In this document: positions 1 to 6,560 of the stretch, in pieces
Layout: the number at the start of each line of letters is the position of its first letter
Numbering within the stretch: the stretch's first letter is position 1
Source: Gammaproteobacteria bacterium
GTDB taxonomy: Bacteria; Pseudomonadota; Gammaproteobacteria; Steroidobacterales; Woeseiaceae
Length of the DNA: 9,358 nt
Assembly (NCBI GenBank): GCA_029881015.1
Contig: JAOUNK010000106.1
Location: forward strand, 1 to 9,358
Direction of reading: 5' to 3'
Translations under genes and position numbers: made by a program
The notes under the pieces: generated by a model
Databases searched by the model: none
Seen by the model: only the letters and a program-made list of their open reading frames with translations
Told to the model about the DNA's origin: nothing

Positions 1-2
1 GG

Positions 3-287
3 TGGCTGGTCGTCACCTGCGCGCGGAGTGACGATGCATTGCGCGAGCGGGAAGACTACGCCGCGTGTTGTGCCGCCGTGCAGAACTTCATGCTGTACCT
101 GTGGAAAGCCGGCGTCGGCTCGAAATGGACAACCGGTCCCATTACGCGAGACGAGCGATTCTTCGAGATCATCGGTGTCGATGCGTCAGAGGCGTTCGTC
201 GTGGGCATGCTCTGGTTCGGCTATCCGAAGATCACGCCTGCACAGTCGCGAACCGCGGTCGAGGACGTTCTCACCCGGCTTCCCTAG
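3..287 (+). CDS. Nitroreductase family protein, C-terminal part (5' end outside window)
   Basis: The reading frame is open from the window edge and encodes the last 94 residues of a protein whose start is missing. The stop TAG is at 285-287. The visible part reads like the C-terminal half of small FMN-dependent nitroreductases, closest in style to the YdjA type. It has a helix with alternating small residues (AACCAAVQNFMLYLWKAGVG), then SKWTTG, which in the family lies near the flavin and substrate. A short linker follows, then the strand VVGMLWFGYPK that usually closes the domain. Such enzymes use NAD(P)H to reduce nitroaromatics, quinones or related substrates in the cytoplasm, but the physiological substrate cannot be read here. 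It is convergent with the transporter gene and has no evident link to histidine breakdown. The family call is fairly secure; the subfamily is inferred from the motif pattern. Confidence 0.8.
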   Translation, partial: WLVVTCARSDDALREREDYAACCAAVQNFMLYLWKAGVGSKWTTGPITRDERFFEIIGVDASEAFVVGMLWFGYPKITPAQSRTAVEDVLTRLP

Positions 288-298
288 CCATTGGCTAG
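284..298. repeat. 15-bp inverted repeat spanning two convergent stop codons
   Basis: CTAGCCA and TGGCTAG flank a single central T. The left arm contains the nitroreductase stop TAG, and the right arm contains, on the minus strand, the stop TAG of the MFS gene. Read as RNA it could form a 6-bp stem with a 3-nt loop from either direction. No T-run follows on either side, so it is at best a weak bidirectional terminator and may be a coincidence of two TAG stops facing each other. Confidence 0.5.
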
Positions 299-1521
299 TC
301 CCGCGCGAGTTCATCCGGGTGGTGCACGAGATCGCCGGGCGCGATGAACGGGCGCAGCAGGAAAAGACCGGTCACGATCAATCCCACGACCGCCATGATG
401 ACGACGGACTGGCGCAAGGTGCCGTCGTAGATCAGCGCAGCGAGCAGCGCGCCGCCTGCGCCAAACAGGTTTTGCAGCGTACCGATGATTGACGATGCCA
501 CGCCGGCGATGCGCGGCAATGGGTCGAGCGCAAGTACCGTTGCGTTTGACGCAAGAATCGCAATCGTAAACATGAACAGGCACACCGAAGACCACATCCA
601 CCAGAACGGAGCGCTGTCGAACCAGGCGATGATCGCGAGCTGTGCACTCGCCACGAAGATCAGGGCCACGCCGAGACCGATGAGCTGTAACTGGTCGAAG
701 CGCACTACGAGCCAGCGGTTGGCAAACGAGCCGACCAGGATAGAGATGCCGGCGCACGCGAAGATCAGGCCGTATTGCTGGATCGAGAAGCCATAGATCT
801 CGACTACGAGCGCGGCAGACACGGCGATGATGGACATGAAGCCGGCGGGTGGCAGGACGATCAGCAGCAAGCCGAACACGCTCTGCCGGTGAGAGAAGAA
901 CTCGCGAAAACTCGAGATCAACTGGCGCACGGCGTGCTCGCTGGCGCTCGGTTCGTGGGTTTCCGGGATGTTGGCTCGTATGCCCAGCATGACAAGCCCG
1001 GCGCAGGTTGCGATGGCGACAAACGGGGCACGCCAACCCCAGTGCGCGACGAGCACCGCACCGAAGCTCGGGGCGATGACAGGCGCGGCTGTAAATATCA
1101 TCGTCATCAGTGACATCAGCCGCGCGGCGTCCTTGCCGGAAGCCACATCGCGGACCATCGCGCGCGACAGTACGATGGCCGACGCAGCGCCGATGCCCTG
1201 CACGAACCGCGCCGCGAGCATCACCTCGATGCTGTTCGATGCGGCGGCAACAATCGCCGCGACGGCAAAGATCGTCATCCCCACGTAGAGCGTCGGCAAG
1301 CGACCAAGGCGATCGGAAAACAGGCCCGCTGGAATCTGGCCACACGCCATACCGACCATGAAGATGCCGACAATCTGTTGGCCGTGAGACAGCGTTGTTT
1401 CGAGCGCATCCACCATGGCCGGGATAGCCGGCAGACTGAGGTCCACCGTCAGTGCTGCGACTGCCGTGAGCAGGCCGAGCGTAATGACGAAGCTTTTGCG
1501 GTGGAGAAGGTCGGCGTTCAC
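295..1521 (-). CDS. MFS transporter, Bcr/CflA-like drug:H+ antiporter family
   Basis: This is a predicted inner-membrane 12-helix major facilitator protein of 408 residues, the usual length for DHA1/Bcr-CflA antiporters. I see about twelve hydrophobic segments spread over the whole length. The loop between helices 2 and 3 has the MFS motif-A core DRLGR (residues 70-74). Helix 4 and its exit carry RFVQGIGAASAIVLSRAMVRD (residues 105-125, starting R-F-V), the pattern typical of Bcr/CflA proteins. I chose the GTG at 1521-1519 because the frame stays open far upstream only by running antisense-free inside hutI, and that extension is not transporter-like. The GTG lies 11 bp after the hutI stop, with a weak AGG about 10 nt upstream. 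Proximity to hutI suggests co-transcription. Relatives export bicyclomycin, sulfonamides or small metabolites. A role in moving a histidine-pathway compound is only an inference from position. Confidence 0.82.
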   Translation of the reverse strand: MNADLLHRKSFVITLGLLTAVAALTVDLSLPAIPAMVDALETTLSHGQQIVGIFMVGMACGQIPAGLFSDRLGRLPTLYVGMTIFAVAAIVAAASNSIEVMLAARFVQGIGAASAIVLSRAMVRDVASGKDAARLMSLMTMIFTAAPVIAPSFGAVLVAHWGWRAPFVAIATCAGLVMLGIRANIPETHEPSASEHAVRQLISSFREFFSHRQSVFGLLLIVLPPAGFMSIIAVSAALVVEIYGFSIQQYGLIFACAGISILVGSFANRWLVVRFDQLQLIGLGVALIFVASAQLAIIAWFDSAPFWWMWSSVCLFMFTIAILASNATVLALDPLPRIAGVASSIIGTLQNLFGAGGALLAALIYDGTLRQSVVIMAVVGLIVTGLFLLRPFIAPGDLVHHPDELARD

Positions 1522-1532
1522 GGCCGCGTAGC

Positions 1533-2744
1533 CTACAAGGTTTCGGCCAGCATTACTTCCGTTAGCTGGGGTGTGCCGACCCAGTACGCAAGCTCGCGCG
1601 GGTGGCTGATGTTCCAAACGGCAAGGTCGGCACGCTTGCCGATTTCCAGTGTGCCCCGATCGGCGAGTCCCAGCGCCTGTGCAGCGGCGCGTGTCGTGCC
1701 TGCCAGGCACTCTTCGGGCGTCAGCCTGAACTGCCGCGCGGCGAGCATCATCGCAGTGCGAATACTGCAAATCGGCGATGTGCCGGGATTACAGTCGCTC
1801 GCGACGGCGATCGGAACGCCGAGCTCACGCATCGCGGCTATCGGCGGCAGCCGGGTTTCGCCAAGCGTCAGGTACGCGCCGGGCAAAAGCACGGCGACCG
1901 CTCCGGACGCGGCCATTGCCTCGATGCCGGCAGACGATGAGTACTCGAGGTGATCCGCCGAGAGCGCGTCGAACCGGGCGGCGAGTGCTGCGCCATTGCC
2001 GTCGCTGAGCTGGTCGGCGTGCAACTTGACCGGCAGGCCGAGGTCCGTTGCTCGTGCAAACAGCCTCGCGACCTGGTCGGCGTTGAATGCAATCGACTCA
2101 CAGTAGGCATCGACCGCATCGGCGAGTCCGCCGGCAACGACTTCCGGAAGCAACTCGTCGCAGATCAGGTCGATATAGGCGTCGGCATTGTCCTTGAACT
2201 CAGGAGGTACGGTATGCGCCGCCAGCAAGGTTGTGCGAATCGTCAACGGCGTTGCCTCGCCGAGCTGCCGCGCAACCGAGAGCATCTTGAGTTCGCTTTC
2301 GATGCTGAGTCCATAGCCCGACTTGATCTCTATCGTCCCCGCACCCTCGGCGGCGAGCGCCTGCACGCGGGGCAGGGCAGCGGCGTACAACGCGTCTGCC
2401 GATGCTGCACGCGTTGCCCGGACGGTCGACATGATGCCACCGCCCGCACGCGCGACGTCTTCGTAACTGGCGCCACGCAGGCGCTGTTCGAACTCGTCGG
2501 CTCGATCGCCCCCAAAGACGAGGTGGGTATGACAGTCGATCAGCGCCGGCGTTATCCAGCGACCGGCGAGCGAACGCGTGGTCCGTGCGGCCGTTGCCGG
2601 CAGTTCGCTGCGGGGGCCGATCCAGGTGATCTTGCCCTCCGCGATGGCGACCGCACCGTCGTCGATAACGCCGTAATCCTCGCCGGCCATCGTTGCGATT
2701 CGGGCGTCTGTGAGCAGCAGGTCCATTGCATTGAACGGTACCAT
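1533..2744 (-). CDS. hutI: Imidazolonepropionase HutI
   Basis: This cytoplasmic metal-dependent amidohydrolase of 403 residues hydrolyses 4-imidazolone-5-propionate to N-formimino-L-glutamate, the third step of histidine degradation. The length is normal for the family. An N-terminal beta-sandwich segment is followed by the metal-binding CHTH (H72, H74) in DCHTHLVFGGDRADEFEQR (residues 70-88). Further on are IKSGYG (140-145, substrate-side Lys and Tyr), AAHTVP with H177, KLHADQ with H242, ADHLEY with H265 and the late metal-ligand Asp in ASDCNPG (D317). All expected ligands are present. I kept the first ATG (2744-2742) because an AGG lies 7 nt upstream. The internal ATG at 2726 lacks any ribosome site. 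The gene is divergent from hutF across 35 bp, and its ribosome site overlaps the putative HutC operator. The MFS gene follows 11 bp downstream. Confidence 0.97.
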   Translation of the reverse strand: MVPFNAMDLLLTDARIATMAGEDYGVIDDGAVAIAEGKITWIGPRSELPATAARTTRSLAGRWITPALIDCHTHLVFGGDRADEFEQRLRGASYEDVARAGGGIMSTVRATRAASADALYAAALPRVQALAAEGAGTIEIKSGYGLSIESELKMLSVARQLGEATPLTIRTTLLAAHTVPPEFKDNADAYIDLICDELLPEVVAGGLADAVDAYCESIAFNADQVARLFARATDLGLPVKLHADQLSDGNGAALAARFDALSADHLEYSSSAGIEAMAASGAVAVLLPGAYLTLGETRLPPIAAMRELGVPIAVASDCNPGTSPICSIRTAMMLAARQFRLTPEECLAGTTRAAAQALGLADRGTLEIGKRADLAVWNISHPRELAYWVGTPQLTEVMLAETL

Positions 2745-2761
2745 GCACTAACCTGTATATA
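2731..2761 (+). promoter_or_regulatory. Candidate promoter for the hutFCUHG operon
   Basis: TTGAAC (2731-2736) resembles a -35 box and lies inside the first codons of hutI. A -10-like element follows, either TGTATA at 2754 (17-bp spacer) or TATATA at 2756 (19-bp spacer), both inside the operator palindrome. Transcription would start near 2766-2769, leaving a leader of only about ten bases that still holds AGGGGA. The layout would let HutC occlude the -10 box. This rests on weak consensus matches and geometry only. Confidence 0.3.
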
Positions 2762-2765
2762 CAAC
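2752..2765. promoter_or_regulatory. Putative HutC operator between hutI and hutF
   Basis: The core TGTATATACA (2754-2763) is a perfect 10-bp palindrome in an otherwise GC-rich region. Known HutC sites in proteobacteria have a TTGTATATACAA-like dyad, so the match is close, with the outer positions CC on the left and AC on the right imperfect. It lies in the middle of the 35-bp gap between the two divergent start codons and overlaps the ribosome site of hutI. Binding here could block both hutI and hutF transcription at once. The regulator HutC is encoded one gene downstream of hutF. Urocanate is the inducer in known systems; that is family knowledge, not something seen in this sequence. Confidence 0.78.
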
Positions 2766-2769
2766 TTAC

Positions 2770-2775
2770 AGGGGA
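2770..2775 (+). promoter_or_regulatory. Ribosome binding site of hutF
   Basis: AGGGGA lies 4 nt before the ATG at 2780. It is the clearest Shine-Dalgarno sequence in the gap and fixes the hutF start. It also closes the outer repeat arm TACAGG (2767-2772), so the operator region and the translation signal are interleaved. Confidence 0.7.
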
Positions 2776-2779
2776 CCGC

Positions 2780-4138
2780 ATGACCACACTTTTTGCACGC
2801 AAAGCCCTGCTGCATAACGGCTGGAGCGACAACGTCCGGCTGACACTGGAGGGAGGCCGGATCGCGAGCATTGCAAGTGCCGTGGAACCTGCGGCGGCCG
2901 ACGACCTCCTTGGCTGCGTGATCCCCGGCTTGTGCAATGCCCACTCGCACGCGTTCCAGCGCGCGCTTGCGGGTCATACGGAAGTGCGCTCCCCGGCCGG
3001 TCGTGACAACTTCTGGTCCTGGCGCGAACGGATGTACGAACTGGCGGGTCGGGTCGGCGCGGACGAGCTCAGGGCCATCGCGCGGCAGGCGTATTGCGAG
3101 ATGCTGCGCTCCGGCTATACATCGGTAGCGGAGTTTCACTACCTGCACCGCGACCCGCTGAACCCGGCGGCGCGCGACACGATGTTCGAGGCCATAAAGA
3201 GCGCGGCCGAAGACAGCGGCATTCGCCTGACCTACGTACCGGTGCATTACGAGCGCGCGGGTTTCGAGGATCCGGAGCCGACCGCACAGCAAGCCTCATT
3301 CGCCATGACCGTCGACGAGTTCCTGCAGCATTTCGAGCGTGTCTCGCCACGCTGTGAGGGACACGTCAGTATCGGCATCGGCGCGCACAGCCTGCGGGCT
3401 GTCAGCGAAGCATCGCTGCGGCGTATTGCCGCCGTCGCCGACGCAGCGGCGGCGCCAATGCACATTCACGTCGCCGAACAGCAGCGCGAAGTTGCGCAGT
3501 GCTTTACGTCGTACGGACGCAGGCCGGTTCGCTGGTTGCTGGAAAACTTCGACCTGGGCGCGGCCTGGAGCCTGGTCCATGCAACGCACATGGATGACGA
3601 CGAAATCGCTGCGCTGGCGAAATCGGGCGCGGTCGCCGTGTTGTGTCCGAGCACCGAGGCAAACCTCGGCGACGGCCTGTTTCCCTTGCATGATTACCTT
3701 GTCCAGGGTGGCAGGATCGCGATCGGGTCCGACAGCCACATCTCGATCAATCCGTTCGAAGAGCTTCGCTGGCTCGAGTACGGACAACGGCTCGTGTCGC
3801 AGTCGCGCAACGTTGCAGCGCTGCGTGACAGCCATGTCGGCAGCGAGCTGTTCGCACGTGCTCTCGAAGGTGGCGCGCTGTCCGCCGGGCGTCAGCCTGC
3901 CGGTATCGCGGCAGGCGCTCCCGCGGATCTCGTTGTGCTCTGCGACGACGACCCGATGCTCGTGGGTCACGACGACGACTCCCGCCTCGATGCGCTCGTG
4001 TTCTCCGGTTATCCGCTGCCCGTAATTCGCGTGATGGTTGCCGGCCGCTGGCACGTCGAGGACGCAATGCATGTGAACCGGGAGCACGCGCGCTCGGAGT
4101 TTGCGGCTGCGCTCCAACGCATGGGTGCGCGCACATGA
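2780..4138 (+). CDS. hutF: Formimidoylglutamate deiminase HutF
   Basis: This cytoplasmic amidohydrolase-superfamily enzyme of 452 residues converts N-formimino-L-glutamate to N-formyl-L-glutamate and ammonia, the fourth step of the five-step histidine pathway. Visible active-site elements are NAHSH (residues 53-57, metal ligands H55 and H57) followed by AFQRALAGHTE. Next come GAHSLRAV (201-208), MHIHVAEQ (227-234, ligand H230 and catalytic-type E233), HATHMDDDE (H267) and GSDSHISINP (metal ligand D318). This set separates HutF from HutI and from guanine or cytosine deaminases. Length is typical. It is first in the rightward operon, with a good AGGGGA ribosome site, and its TGA overlaps the hutC start as ATGA. 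Its presence with HutG means this organism frees nitrogen as ammonia and formate rather than formamide. Confidence 0.96.
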   Translation: MTTLFARKALLHNGWSDNVRLTLEGGRIASIASAVEPAAADDLLGCVIPGLCNAHSHAFQRALAGHTEVRSPAGRDNFWSWRERMYELAGRVGADELRAIARQAYCEMLRSGYTSVAEFHYLHRDPLNPAARDTMFEAIKSAAEDSGIRLTYVPVHYERAGFEDPEPTAQQASFAMTVDEFLQHFERVSPRCEGHVSIGIGAHSLRAVSEASLRRIAAVADAAAAPMHIHVAEQQREVAQCFTSYGRRPVRWLLENFDLGAAWSLVHATHMDDDEIAALAKSGAVAVLCPSTEANLGDGLFPLHDYLVQGGRIAIGSDSHISINPFEELRWLEYGQRLVSQSRNVAALRDSHVGSELFARALEGGALSAGRQPAGIAAGAPADLVVLCDDDPMLVGHDDDSRLDALVFSGYPLPVIRVMVAGRWHVEDAMHVNREHARSEFAAALQRMGART

Positions 4139-4899
4139 ATGCGGCCAGGCCACGCTACCAGCAGCTCAAGGACCTGATCATCGAGCAGATCTCGTCGGGG
4201 GAGCTGCGCCCGAGCGACCGGGTGCCGTCCGAAAACGATCTTGTCGAGTCCATGAACGTCTCGCGCATGACGGCCAATCGCGCGCTGCGTGAACTGAACG
4301 ACGAAGGCTACGTCGAGCGCATCGCTGGCCGCGGTACCTTCGTGGCGGATTTTCGTTCGCAGTCACACCTGCTCGAAGTGCAGAACATCGCCGACGAGAT
4401 CCGCAGTCGCGGCCACACCCATTCGAGCACGGTCGTTCGCCAGTCACGCCAGCACGCGCGTGGCGAGGTTGCCCGCGCGCTGCACGTGCCGCAGGGCACG
4501 GATATTTTTCACTTGCTGCTGGTCCACCATGAGAACAATGTGCCCGTGCAGCTCGAAGACCGCCACGTACTGGCGAGTTTCGCGCCGGCGTGCGGAGAGC
4601 AGGATTTCACCCGCGTGACGCCGAGTGCCTACCTGACATCCGTCGCGCCACTGCAGGAAGCTGAACAGGTTGTTCGGGCGAGCATGCCGAACAGCGCCGT
4701 TCGCCAGCATCTGCAGATGGACGATGACGAGCCTTCACTCGTCGTCATGCGCCGTACCTGGTCGAAAGGACGCCCAGTCACTTTCGCCCGACTACATCAT
4801 CCGGGCAGTCGCTACGAACTGACCGGGCACTACACACCACCCGGAACGTTGCGGTCGATGCCGGCCGACGTCATGCAGCTGGAGAATTTGCGGAAATGA
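4135..4899 (+). CDS. hutC: Histidine utilisation repressor HutC (GntR family, HutC/UTRA subfamily)
   Basis: This is a DNA-binding repressor of 254 residues. The N-terminal winged helix-turn-helix spans about residues 6-72. It has YQQLKDLI at the start, VPSENDLVESMNVSRMTANR (30-49) as the recognition helices, and the wing RIAGRGTFVA (62-71). A UTRA effector domain follows (about 90-232), with LEDRHV, QDFTRVTPSAYL and the end pattern RRTWSKGRPVTFARLHHPGSRYELTGHY that is usual in HutC. In known systems urocanate binds this domain and releases operator DNA. The gene overlaps hutF by ATGA at its start and hutU by ATGA at its end, so the repressor is made together with the enzymes it controls and is probably autoregulated through the site at 2754-2763. 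Urocanate sensing is inferred from family and context. Confidence 0.94.
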   Translation: MNAARPRYQQLKDLIIEQISSGELRPSDRVPSENDLVESMNVSRMTANRALRELNDEGYVERIAGRGTFVADFRSQSHLLEVQNIADEIRSRGHTHSSTVVRQSRQHARGEVARALHVPQGTDIFHLLLVHHENNVPVQLEDRHVLASFAPACGEQDFTRVTPSAYLTSVAPLQEAEQVVRASMPNSAVRQHLQMDDDEPSLVVMRRTWSKGRPVTFARLHHPGSRYELTGHYTPPGTLRSMPADVMQLENLRK

Positions 4900-6560
4900 A
4901 CAGAACGATAAAAGCGCCAACCGGTGTTGAACTGAGCGCCAAGAGCTGGCTGACAGAAGCGCCGCTGCGCATGCTGATGAACAACCTCGACCCACAGGTC
5001 GCCGAGCGGCCGCAGGACCTCGTTGTCTATGGTGGCATCGGTAAAGCGGCTCGCAACTGGGCGTGCTTCGACAAGATCGTCGAAACGCTAAGGGAACTCG
5101 AGGCGGACGAGACCCTGCTGGTGCAGTCCGGCAAACCCGTTGGCGTGTTCAAGACGCACGAGGACGCCCCGCGCGTGCTCATCGCGAATTCGAACCTGGT
5201 GCCTGCATGGGCCAACTGGGAGCATTTCCGGGAGCTCGATCGCAAGGGACTCATGATGTACGGCCAGATGACGGCGGGGTCGTGGATCTACATCGGGAGC
5301 CAGGGCATCGTGCAGGGCACCTACGAGACCTTCGTGGAAATGGGACGCCAGCATTACGGCGGCGACCTCGCGGGGCGCTGGATCCTGACCGCGGGACTGG
5401 GCGGCATGGGTGGCGCGCAACCGCTGGCGGCGACGATGGCCGGAGCGTCCATGCTGGCCATCGAGTGCCAGTCCGATCGCATCGACATGCGGCTTGAAAC
5501 CGGCTACCTCGACACGCGTGCGGAGACGCTCGACGACGCACTCGCGATCATCGACAAGGCGGTTGCCAGCAAGAAAGCGGTATCGGTCGGCCTGCTTGGG
5601 AATGCCGCAGAGATCCTGCCCGAACTCGTCAGGCGCGGCGTGCGCCCCGATGCCGTGACCGACCAGACGTCGGCGCACGATCCGGCCAATGGCTACCTGC
5701 CGATCGGCTGGACAGTTGCGGATTGGCTCGAGAAGCGCAATACGGATCCCGATGCGGTTGCGGCAGCGTCGGTGAAATCGATGGTCGTGCACGTCGAGGC
5801 GATGCTGGCATTCCAGAAGCGGGGTATCCCGACATTCGACTACGGCAACAACATTCGCCAGGAGGCGTTCAACGAAGGTCTCGAGAATGCCTTCGACTTT
5901 CCGGGGTTCGTGCCCGCCTACGTGCGGCCGCTGTTCTGCCGCGGCGTCGGGCCGTTCCGCTGGGCGGCACTGTCGGGTGACCCGGAAGACATTTACAGGA
6001 CCGATGCGAAAGTCAAGGAACTCATTCCCGACGATCCGCACCTGCACCAGTGGCTCGACGCGGCGCGTGAGCGTATCCAGTTCCAGGGCCTGCCGTCGCG
6101 CATTTGCTGGGTTGGCCTGGGTCAACGCGACAAGCTCGGCCTCGCATTCAATGAGATGGTGCGCAATGGCGAACTCAAGGCGCCGGTCGTCATCGGCCGC
6201 GATCACCTCGACAGCGGCTCGGTAGCCAGTCCGAACCGCGAAACCGAATCCATGAAAGATGGCAGCGATGCCGTCTCCGACTGGGCGTTGCTGAACGCGC
6301 TGCTGAGCACGGCAGGCGGCGCGACCTGGGTTTCCCTGCATCACGGGGGCGGTGTCGGTATGGGCTATTCGCAGCATGCGGGCCTCGTCATCGTTTGCGA
6401 CGGCACCGAGGCGGCCGCCAGGCGCATTGGCAGGGTACTTTGGAACGATCCGGCCAGCGGCGTCATGCGCCATGCCGACGCGGGCTACGAGATTGCGATC
6501 GACTGCGCCCGGGAACACGATCTCAACCTGCCGATGGTCAATGCCGGGAGCAAACCATGA
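4896..6560 (+). CDS. hutU: Urocanate hydratase HutU
   Basis: This cytoplasmic NAD+-dependent enzyme of 554 residues turns urocanate into 4-imidazolone-5-propionate, step two of the pathway. Length is typical for the family. The NAD-binding glycine stretch GLGGMGGAQP is at residues 167-176. The YVRPLFCRGVGPFRW block and the urocanase signature FQGLPSRICW follow. Its cysteine, codon 404 at 6105-6107, corresponds to the catalytically important Cys of Pseudomonas putida urocanase. The glycine-rich HHGGGVGMGYSQHAG near the C-terminus is also present. A GGAG lies 11 nt before the start. The start shares ATGA with the hutC stop, and the stop shares ATGA with the hutH start. A very long open frame on the opposite strand is a codon-bias shadow. 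Confidence 0.98.
   Translation: MNRTIKAPTGVELSAKSWLTEAPLRMLMNNLDPQVAERPQDLVVYGGIGKAARNWACFDKIVETLRELEADETLLVQSGKPVGVFKTHEDAPRVLIANSNLVPAWANWEHFRELDRKGLMMYGQMTAGSWIYIGSQGIVQGTYETFVEMGRQHYGGDLAGRWILTAGLGGMGGAQPLAATMAGASMLAIECQSDRIDMRLETGYLDTRAETLDDALAIIDKAVASKKAVSVGLLGNAAEILPELVRRGVRPDAVTDQTSAHDPANGYLPIGWTVADWLEKRNTDPDAVAAASVKSMVVHVEAMLAFQKRGIPTFDYGNNIRQEAFNEGLENAFDFPGFVPAYVRPLFCRGVGPFRWAALSGDPEDIYRTDAKVKELIPDDPHLHQWLDAARERIQFQGLPSRICWVGLGQRDKLGLAFNEMVRNGELKAPVVIGRDHLDSGSVASPNRETESMKDGSDAVSDWALLNALLSTAGGATWVSLHHGGGVGMGYSQHAGLVIVCDGTEAAARRIGRVLWNDPASGVMRHADAGYEIAIDCAREHDLNLPMVNAGSKP

Noticed and set aside
1522..1770. N-terminal extension of the MFS gene, giving a 491-residue protein
   Set aside because: The extra 83 residues lie inside hutI in another frame, are rich in Arg and Cys, and look nothing like a transporter start. 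The GTG at 1521 gives the family length.
2724..2726. Alternative internal ATG start for hutI
   Set aside because: There is no Shine-Dalgarno sequence upstream. The ATG at 2742-2744 has AGG at a proper distance, though six fewer residues would still give a normal protein.
1950..2783. Plus-strand open frame of 277 codons opposite hutI, running into hutF
   Set aside because: Low-complexity Arg- and Gly-rich shadow of hutI. It would also read through the operator and hutF start.
3296..4153. Minus-strand open frame of 285 codons opposite hutF
   Set aside because: Shadow of hutF, with no domain pattern and no ribosome site seen.
5088..6518. Long minus-strand open frame (476 codons) opposite hutU
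   Set aside because: High GC in third codon positions keeps antisense frames open. The product has no recognisable domain, while the plus strand is clearly urocanase.
6395..6556. 54-residue N-terminal extension of hutH
   Set aside because: It is a shifted reading of the hutU 3' end. The ATG at 6557 has a good ribosome site and places the MIO triad at the standard residues 142-144.
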